From assembly GCA_963082975.1 (NCBI GenBank), contig OY720350.1:21050910-21114909 (forward strand): a stretch of 64,000 nt of DNA, read 5' to 3'. The translations under genes and the position numbers were made by a program. Position 1 is the stretch's first letter, and every line of letters starts with the position of its first letter. A model generated the notes under the pieces. That model had not been told where the DNA came from, did no database searches, and was given only the letters and a program-made list of their open reading frames with translations. Shown one piece after another: positions 58,166 through 64,000 of the stretch. The DNA comes from Labia minor (taxonomy: Eukaryota; Arthropoda; Insecta; Dermaptera; Spongiphoridae).

Positions 58166-58272
58166 ATTGCTGTTCACCAAGTGCAACACACATTTTAACT
58201 AACCATCGACAAGTGTGAGTGTAGTTTTTGATTTTTTTTTTTTTATATTTTATAATCAAGCCATCCAAAAAG
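58166..58272 (+). promoter_or_regulatory. Leader of F-box gene 1
   Basis: 'caccaagtgcaacacacattttaactaaccatcgacaag' and the following bases up to the ATG are almost identical to 63589-63680 before the paralogue's ATG. This is probably the 5' UTR. The upstream promoter module is now 11 kb away. Confidence 0.6.
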
Positions 58273-59649
58273 ATGGAAACGCTGACTCCTGTAAATGAAA
58301 CTACTGTTAATTCTAGTTGTGATCTAGAATTAGGTGAACATATGATGAGATTACCGCCAGAATTAGTGGATAATATTCTGAAATATTCAACAAGAGAACA
58401 ATTGCTTGTTTTTAGTGAAGATCCATATTATTCCGATGTGATTGTCCATTCTCGGATTATCTCTTCAGCAGTTGGAATAATATTAGGCGATACAAATCCC
58501 TATTGGCATAAAAAGTTTTTTAAACAATTCTATTTTTTAATAGATACTCTTAATGTATGTGAGTATAATTTTGCATTTTTAAAGAAGTCTATAATGAATT
58601 TGTCAATGCCACGATTAAAAAAAATCATTTTTGGACAATTCTACATTTATAGAAATGAAATAGTTGAAATTAAAGGAAAATTAGCAAGTCTTATAAAAGA
58701 AGGTAAATTACCAACTTGTCCTACTTTCAATAATGTAGAAGAAATTGTTATATGTGATGATTCAATAATTGATGATGATTTTCTAGAGGCTATTAATTAT
58801 TTTTTTCCAAATTTAAAAAAGTTTTCTATTAAAAATCTATATGTCGATGAACATTTTTTAAATAATCAATTATTTAAGAAAAAGAACAAATTTGTTTCAT
58901 TATGTTTGCCGTCATTATTTGTCAAAACAATTGAATCATTGGAAACAATAGTTAACTTCTCTAATTTAAGACAATTAAAAATCTGGTTGGATACTAGTAT
59001 TACAACCTGGCCATCTTATTTGTCTAAATTAGAACATTTAGAATACCTGCTGATTATATACAGTGGCCCTGAAGAAATTCTCAGGAGTTATTTTGAAATT
59101 GCACCATTAGGTAAATTGAAAAAACTATTGTTAGTAGATATTAAATCCTTTACAGAACAATTAGTTAAAGTGTTTTTTGAAAAAAGATTACCATTAACAA
59201 ATTTGCAAATAACATATTGCCCTGATATCCATAAAAATGCCTTGAAATTGCTTAATCAGTTGGAAAATTTAACCGATCTCCGATTAGAATTCTGTAGAGA
59301 ATTAATAAATAGTGATCTAGAAGATATTCATAAAATAAAAAAATTAAATATTTTATCATTGTTTGAATGTGAAAAAATATCTAATAAAGTACTTCAACAC
59401 ATTTTGAAATGTAAAAAATTATATCAATTAGTTCTTCCAGTGGAAAAGTTTTATGTTAGTTTTCCAAAAATTGAAGAAAATTTGCGTCTTCATACATTGA
59501 ACATTAAAACAACTAGAGATGAAGTTACACGAAATATAAATGAAGTTGGGGTTTGCAAAACATGGTTACCTTATGCAAGTAATATCGAAAGATATAGATT
59601 TTACGATTTTATATGTATTAGTTATGATAATTTTATTGATAGTTTTTGA
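58273..59649 (+). CDS. F-box/LRR protein, 458 aa
   Basis: ATG at 58273 is the first in-frame ATG (the frame is open further 5' but without one) and matches the start of the paralogue at 63681. An F-box lies at residues about 25-65 (MRLPPELVDNILKYSTREQL, then LVFSEDPYY), which in this family binds Skp1 within SCF ubiquitin ligases. The rest is leucine-rich with repeated L..L.L....I spacing, clearest in the C-terminal half (LTNLQITYCPDIHKNALKLL; LTDLRLEFCRELINSDLEDI; LNILSLFECEKISNKVLQHI), resembling the Cys-containing LRRs of FBXL proteins. There is no signal peptide or membrane segment. It is intronless. A poly(A) signal AATAAA lies at 59746-59751. Substrate unknown. Confidence 0.85.
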   Translation: METLTPVNETTVNSSCDLELGEHMMRLPPELVDNILKYSTREQLLVFSEDPYYSDVIVHSRIISSAVGIILGDTNPYWHKKFFKQFYFLIDTLNVCEYNFAFLKKSIMNLSMPRLKKIIFGQFYIYRNEIVEIKGKLASLIKEGKLPTCPTFNNVEEIVICDDSIIDDDFLEAINYFFPNLKKFSIKNLYVDEHFLNNQLFKKKNKFVSLCLPSLFVKTIESLETIVNFSNLRQLKIWLDTSITTWPSYLSKLEHLEYLLIIYSGPEEILRSYFEIAPLGKLKKLLLVDIKSFTEQLVKVFFEKRLPLTNLQITYCPDIHKNALKLLNQLENLTDLRLEFCRELINSDLEDIHKIKKLNILSLFECEKISNKVLQHILKCKKLYQLVLPVEKFYVSFPKIEENLRLHTLNIKTTRDEVTRNINEVGVCKTWLPYASNIERYRFYDFICISYDNFIDSF

Positions 59650-59745
59650 TGATTTTTGTAAAAGTTGTAAAGTATTTTTTTAATATATAAGATATAAATA
59701 TATTGTACAATACCAATATTAATCATATTTGTTTGTTTGTGTTTA

Positions 59746-59751
59746 AATAAA
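59746..59751 (+). terminator. Candidate poly(A) signal of F-box gene 1
   Basis: AATAAA about 97 bp after the stop codon. Confidence 0.5.
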
Positions 59752-59759
59752 AAAGGAAA

Positions 59760-60094
59760 ATGTTAAAGTTAAATCATATGGTCTTCCATGTTGAATTTTT
59801 AATAAAGTTAATAAAAACAACTTTAATATACCAATTTAACAAAATTCTCATGGAATCTCATAAGAATGTCATGATAACTATATTAAAATAAATGTTATAT
59901 TTGTATTTACATTATGTTAATTGAAAGATAAGCTAAGTTGTATTTGATATTTTTAATTTTTTTGTTTATATATTAATTAATAAAAATAATAATAATTTCT
60001 TAATAAATATTATAAAAGGAAATTTGTGAATTTATTTTGTTTTCCTTATTCAATCCCATATCCTTTCCTTTATTCTTTATATATATATATATTT
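59760..60094. other. AT-rich 3' flank of F-box gene 1
   Basis: Nothing else recognised. Confidence 0.4.
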
Positions 60095-60345
60095 ATATAA
60101 TATAGTCTCGTAAATCAATACAAGTTTGTAAGAATTTAAAACAATTAAGAACACATTTTTAATAAATAGAACCCAAAAATGTTTTTTTCTCGAACAATAA
60201 CCAATGGACATCTGTATTATCTATTTTCAAAGCTTTGAAGGTGTCCTTTTTGTTGTTTTGTTCTATTTTTCATTCATCTTCATGTAAACAAAATTCAATT
60301 GTTAATGTAAAAGGAAACAAGTTAAAAATAAATAGTTTCATAGAT
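60095..60345 (+). repeat. Partial, diverged copy of the F-box upstream module
   Basis: 'aaatcaatacaagtttgtaagaattta', then 'caatggacatctgtattat', 'ttttcaaagctttgaaggtgtcc' and 'gtaaacaaaattcaattgtta' follow the order of the module at 46440-46665 and 63190-63420 with many differences. It ends before the CCAAT-containing part and no F-box frame follows. It is probably a remnant of a third tandem unit. Confidence 0.65.
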
Positions 60346-60514
60346 TTTTCAAATTCATGAATATTTTCCTTCTTGAAAAATTATTTAAGATAATATATAA
60401 TTTAATATAATATTGTTATTGCCATTTCTCTATAGAAGATTATAAATAATTTATAATCTCTAATTGAATATTATAAATTTGAAATTTTTAAATTATCAAA
60501 ACCTTTCTATAATA

Positions 60515-60640
60515 ATAAAAGCAAGTGTAATGTGTGTGTCTGTTTGTCTGTCTGTCTGACCGAGCTCTCCAGCCAAATCTATCGCACGCAGGGACCTGGA
60601 ATTTTTTACACGGAAGCACAAAGGGGCTGGCCACCAGACC
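60515..60640 (+). repeat. Repeat fragment with (GTCT)n array
   Basis: 'ctataataataaaagcaagtgtaatgtgtgtgtctgtttgtctgtctgtctgacc' followed by GC-richer 'ctccagccaaatctatcgcacgcagggacctgg'. The design resembles the ends of arthropod non-autonomous repeats. No second copy is in the window. Confidence 0.4.
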
Positions 60641-61084
60641 TCGAAGCCCGATTTTCGATTTTTTAATTAGAAAAATTTTAAAAAAATTATAAAGAATATA
60701 ATAGTTTAGTTACCATTACCAGTTTAGTTACCATACTAGATCATAGAGGCACTGGTGGCGATAATTTGGCGTTAATTTAAATTCTGAGCAATGTGCAGAT
60801 AAAAATCTTTTTATATATCTATTGATATTTACAATATCTCAATTGATCTTATTGGCCTTTTAAACTTTGAAAACATTCACATTACGGCTATAATTTAATA
60901 CTATTAATTTTTAAGATTATGTGAGTAAATTATTTTAATTAAGAAAATTTGATCTCATAATTGGATTTTCACGTAAGATTTTAATATATAATATATTTTT
61001 TAATATTATTTTTATAGTAGTTTAGTGTTATGCTAATTTTATATTTTATTTTTATTTTGTTTACTTTGATTTTTTTTTAAATAA
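60641..61084. other. AT-rich DNA
   Basis: A short tandem (agtttagttaccat twice, about 60703-60732); otherwise nothing recognised. Confidence 0.35.
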
Positions 61085-61515
61085 ATTAATAACATTTAAA
61101 GTAGCATAAACAAATTAATCGAGGCAGGAAAATTGATGGGGTTTGAAATTAATAGTGATAAGACAAAATAATTAGTATCAGAGAGAATAATGTTTGCAAA
61201 GAATTTAAATCGAGGTTGCAATCGGGAAATTATTATCAAAGGGGATCAAAATTATTAAATTATAGGTCATAAAATCGAGAAGGCTGGGATCGGCAGGGCA
61301 CATGGCTAGCATGGGAGAGGAAAAATATATTGGTGGGAGTTCGATTGGAAAACGTCCGTTTGGAAGACCAATTGTGAACAGGGTGGACAATGTAGGAAGG
61401 AACGTGAGAGAGATAGGATAGGGTAGGAGTTAGATGGTTATAGCTCAGAATAGGGACACTCGGGGGGGGGGGGTACAGGGGGTGGAGCCCCCGTCTAGGT
61501 GTGGAGAGCGCCAAA
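61085..61515 (+). pseudogene. LINE C-terminal fragment
   Basis: The plus strand reads LIEAGKLMGFEINSDKTK (the 'MGL.IN..KTK' block after the RT catalytic box), then KIEKAGIGRAHG and remnants of the C-terminal region (GKRPFGRP-like; VDNVGRNVRE; VIAQNRDT). It ends in a run of 11-12 G at about 61463 and a GC-rich tail. It is decayed. Confidence 0.6.
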
Positions 61516-61744
61516 GGCGCTCTGATCATTTTATATAAAACTAATCAAAAACAGTAGGCTAATTATAATAGTATTATAATGATTCGCAACAAAAATATTT
61601 GATATATTCTTAATATTATATTATTATTTAGTATAGATATATTCAAAAATAATATATTTACTAATATTCACAAAGAGGGGACTTATTTCCGGAAAGTAAA
61701 GCAAACAATATTGTTTTATTTTCAAAAGTATTCCAATAACCACC

Positions 61745-62210
61745 ATTTGAATAATTTGAACCATTTGAACTGCAATAACTACAGGGGACTATCGCTTTTG
61801 ACGATATCGTATAAGATCTCTCGAATATTATTTCAATGAAATTACGACTATATGCCCACGAGATACTAGGAGAATATCAATGCGGGTTTAGTCCAAATCG
61901 ATCAACATTAGATCAGATATTTTCATTAAGGCAGATATATAAGAAAAGAAACGAGAATTCAATATTTCTGTTCACCAACTTTTTGTAGACTTTACAAAAG
62001 CATGACTCTGAAAAACTTTTTCAAATCTTGATCTTAATGGGAATTCCAAAAAAACTAGTACGTATGATTGAAATTTGTCTTGTGGGTATTAAAGGAAGAG
62101 TAAAATGCGAGAATCAACTGTAAGAAACTTTCGAAATTCGGATTGTATTAAAACAAGGAGACGCATTTCCGCAATTTTATTTAATCAATTTTTTCAAACT
62201 GATCCTATGT
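61745..62210 (+). pseudogene. LINE reverse-transcriptase palm relic
   Basis: Shifting plus frames give NCNNYRGLSLLTISYKISRI, then YAHEILGEYQCGFSPNRSTL-like and DQIFSLRQIYKK-like remnants, then LFQILILMGIPKKLVRMIEI and KQGDAFPQFYLI. This is the 'Y.GIS.L...Y', 'GFRP.RST.DQI' and 'LKQGD.LSP' series of non-LTR reverse transcriptases. There are multiple frameshifts. It lies downstream of, not upstream of, the C-terminal fragment at 61085-61515, so the two are separate or rearranged copies. Confidence 0.7.
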
Positions 62211-62934
62211 ATTTATATTAAGTAAATTATTTTGAAGTAATGTTTTTAAAAAAAAAATAATTATAGTAATTAAAAATTCATCTTTTAATGTTATTATTTT
62301 GAAGTTTTTCAAAATGAAAACCAACTCAATACTTATCGAAAGATGGCGGAAAGGAAAATTCAAATTTTTTTATATATGTTTATTTATGCACAAAAAATTA
62401 ATTGGTCATAATTATTAGTTTAATTTGCCTTTAAAAATAACAAAAATTAATAAATTAGTAAAATAATATAAATATAAAAATTTTTTATAAAATAACGTTT
62501 TTCTAATGGACTAAAAATAATAAAATAATTTTTCTATACACATTACGAAGTTTATTGCTTCATATTCAACGAAAAACGATGGGCGATTTAGTTTTATTTA
62601 CTCATATGAAAAATCATATGAAATCGACAATGAAGGGGGGTTTCTTCACCTCAAATGGCAAAGAGGAATTACCTTTTTTTTATTTAAGTCCCGGAGAGAA
62701 AATTAAACAAAGCATTGATCTTTCGTTTTACCTTCTTGAGAAGCAGTAGCAGAAGGAAAATTATAAGACTCGGATAACCCGTTCTTTGGGTAATGATCAA
62801 AAAGCCGAGAGGTAATTTCAAATGATACCTATATGGATATCTTATGTTAATATAAGGATTTAATACTTAAATCAATAATAAATTGTGTTTCTAATTATTT
62901 AACTGTGACCAATTAGATTATTAAATTAGTGTGC
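62211..62934. other. Intergenic DNA, weak open frame only
   Basis: A 64-codon plus frame at about 62555-62749 lies in a slightly GC-richer patch (aatgaaggggggtttcttcacc; cggataacccgttctttggg). I do not recognise it. Confidence 0.35.
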
Positions 62935-63680
62935 AATAGAATATTGTACATACAATATAGTTTTTACCTCTATAATTACTATTTTGTAACTACAAAGTTA
63001 TATTGATACAAATCTGGACAATTAAAATATATTTTTAAATCAGTATTAGAATTAAAAAAATTTTTATATTGCATATCAAGAGTAGGTAAAGAACCATTCG
63101 AGATTTTTAGCAATTTGTTTTTGTTTGTGAATTATCAAAAAATAATTTAAAAAAAAAAGTTGAATATAGAGTTCATAAAAAACATAGTTTGATGGTATAG
63201 TATCATAAATTAATACAAGTTAGTAAGAATTTAATTAATTATGAATATTTTTAATAGAATATAGAATAATTGAATGGTTTTTCTTAGAACATTGGACAAT
63301 GGATAGCTGTATTATATATTTTCAAAGGTTGGAAAGGTCCTTCTTGTTCTTTTGTTGTTTTCTTCTCATAAGGATGCTCTGTGTTTCATCTTTTCTTGTA
63401 AACAAAATTCAATTGATAAGGAAAAAAAAGGCACAAATTTATAGTGATGGAAAGTAGCCAATAAGATCGAGCCTAACCCTTCTAAAAAGTGTCTTCTGAT
63501 TGGTTACCTGTTTTCACACACATTTTTTCGATTTAGCAAGCTCCTCTGTTTTGAGTTTGCATTCATAGCTGTTTTGCAATTCACCAAGTGCAACACACAT
63601 TTTAACTAACCATCGTCAAGTGTGAGTGTAGTTTTTGATTTTGTTTTTTTTTATATTTTATAATCAAGCCATCCAAAAAG
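62935..63680 (+). promoter_or_regulatory. F-box upstream module and leader, uninterrupted copy
   Basis: An intact counterpart of 46160-46765 + 47395-47420 + 55534-55557 + 58166-58272. It contains the empty sites for the HINE-like element (63521-63530), element X (CTCCTCTG at 63541-63548) and approximately for element Y (ATAGCTGT at 63565-63572, followed by 7 extra bases). It has an inverted CCAAT box in 'tctgattggttacc' (about 63496-63509). Confidence 0.75.
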
Positions 63681-64000
63681 ATGGAAACGCTGACTCCTGT
63701 AAATGAAACTACTGTTAATTCTAGTTGTGATCTAGAATTAGGTCAACATATGATGAGATTACCGCCAGAAGTAGTGGGTAATATTCTGAAATATTTAACA
63801 ATAAAACAATTGCTTTTTTTCAGTAAAGATCCATATTATTACAAAGTGATTATTAATCCTGGAATTATCTCTTCATCAAATCGAATAAAATTCGGCCGTG
63901 TGGATTCGAGGTATGCTGAACAATATTTTAAACGCTTCTCTTTTTTAATAGAAACCCTTAATGTATCTTTGGATAATTTTGAATATTTAATGAAGTTTAT
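63681..64000 (+). CDS. F-box/LRR paralogue, 5' part (runs off window)
   Basis: Open from ATG 63681 to the window end (106 codons). The first 30 residues equal those of the gene at 58273 except Gln for Glu at position 22. From about residue 31 the two proteins diverge quickly (LPPEVVGNILKYLTIKQLL versus LPPELVDNILKYSTREQLL; then IINPGIISSSNRIKFGRVD versus IVHSRIISSAVGIILGDTN), without frameshifts. It is probably functional and a recent tandem duplicate. The C-terminal LRRs are outside the window. Confidence 0.8.
   Translation, partial: METLTPVNETTVNSSCDLELGQHMMRLPPEVVGNILKYLTIKQLLFFSKDPYYYKVIINPGIISSSNRIKFGRVDSRYAEQYFKRFSFLIETLNVSLDNFEYLMKF

Noticed and set aside
58228-58272. Upstream extension of the F-box frame (15 codons)
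   Set aside because: It has no ATG. The frame begins at a TTG in a T-rich leader that is shared with the paralogue, whose own start is the same downstream ATG.

Overview
The window is very AT-rich eukaryotic DNA. Spliced genes with short introns, and relics of mariner, hAT, P/THAP, PIF/Harbinger, Jockey-like and BEL/Pao elements, point to an arthropod, probably an insect. No species can be named from the sequence. Most of the window is simple AT-rich intergenic DNA full of (TA)n tracts, and most short open frames in it are meaningless.

Three stretches carry convincing host genes. At 37.1-41.0 kb on the minus strand lies a compact multi-exon gene that I reconstructed across eight coding exons. 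It encodes the ESCRT-I subunit MVB12, with an N-terminal MABP domain, a proline-rich middle and a C-terminal UMA domain. At 58.27-59.65 kb on the plus strand is a single-exon F-box/leucine-rich-repeat gene. A paralogue starts at 63.68 kb and runs off the end of the window. A weak third candidate is an orphan exon at 20.5-20.7 kb (minus).

Layout: 0-0.7 kb repeat family R1; 0.7-5.4 kb empty; 5.4-6.65 kb Jockey-like LINE relic; 8.5-9 kb small repeats; 10.5 kb LINE fragment; 11.26-12.59 kb two R1 copies head-to-head as a large palindrome; 13.7 kb hAT MITE; 17.6-18.4 kb broken mariner transposase; 19.5-28.4 kb a repeat-dense block (HINE-like elements, a foldback element with 161-bp inverted arms, hAT MITE, LINE pieces); 30 kb LINE 3' end; 31.6 kb mariner deletion derivative; 32-37 kb empty; 37-41 kb Mvb12; 41.9-43.6 kb Harbinger-like element with a MADF exon; 44 kb THAP relic; 46.2-58.2 kb nested insertions; 58.3-64 kb the F-box pair and LINE relics.

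The most interesting architecture is 46.2-58.3 kb. The conserved upstream module of F-box gene 1 is separated from its coding exon by successive insertions, each recognisable by target duplications or by comparison with the intact upstream region of F-box gene 2. They are a HINE-like element, a CA...TG element with 8-bp target duplications ('X', possibly P-like) that itself received a young intact BEL/Pao retrotransposon, and a further element ('Y') that received a second X copy. The window therefore contains both filled and empty sites for several of these events, so their order can be read directly.
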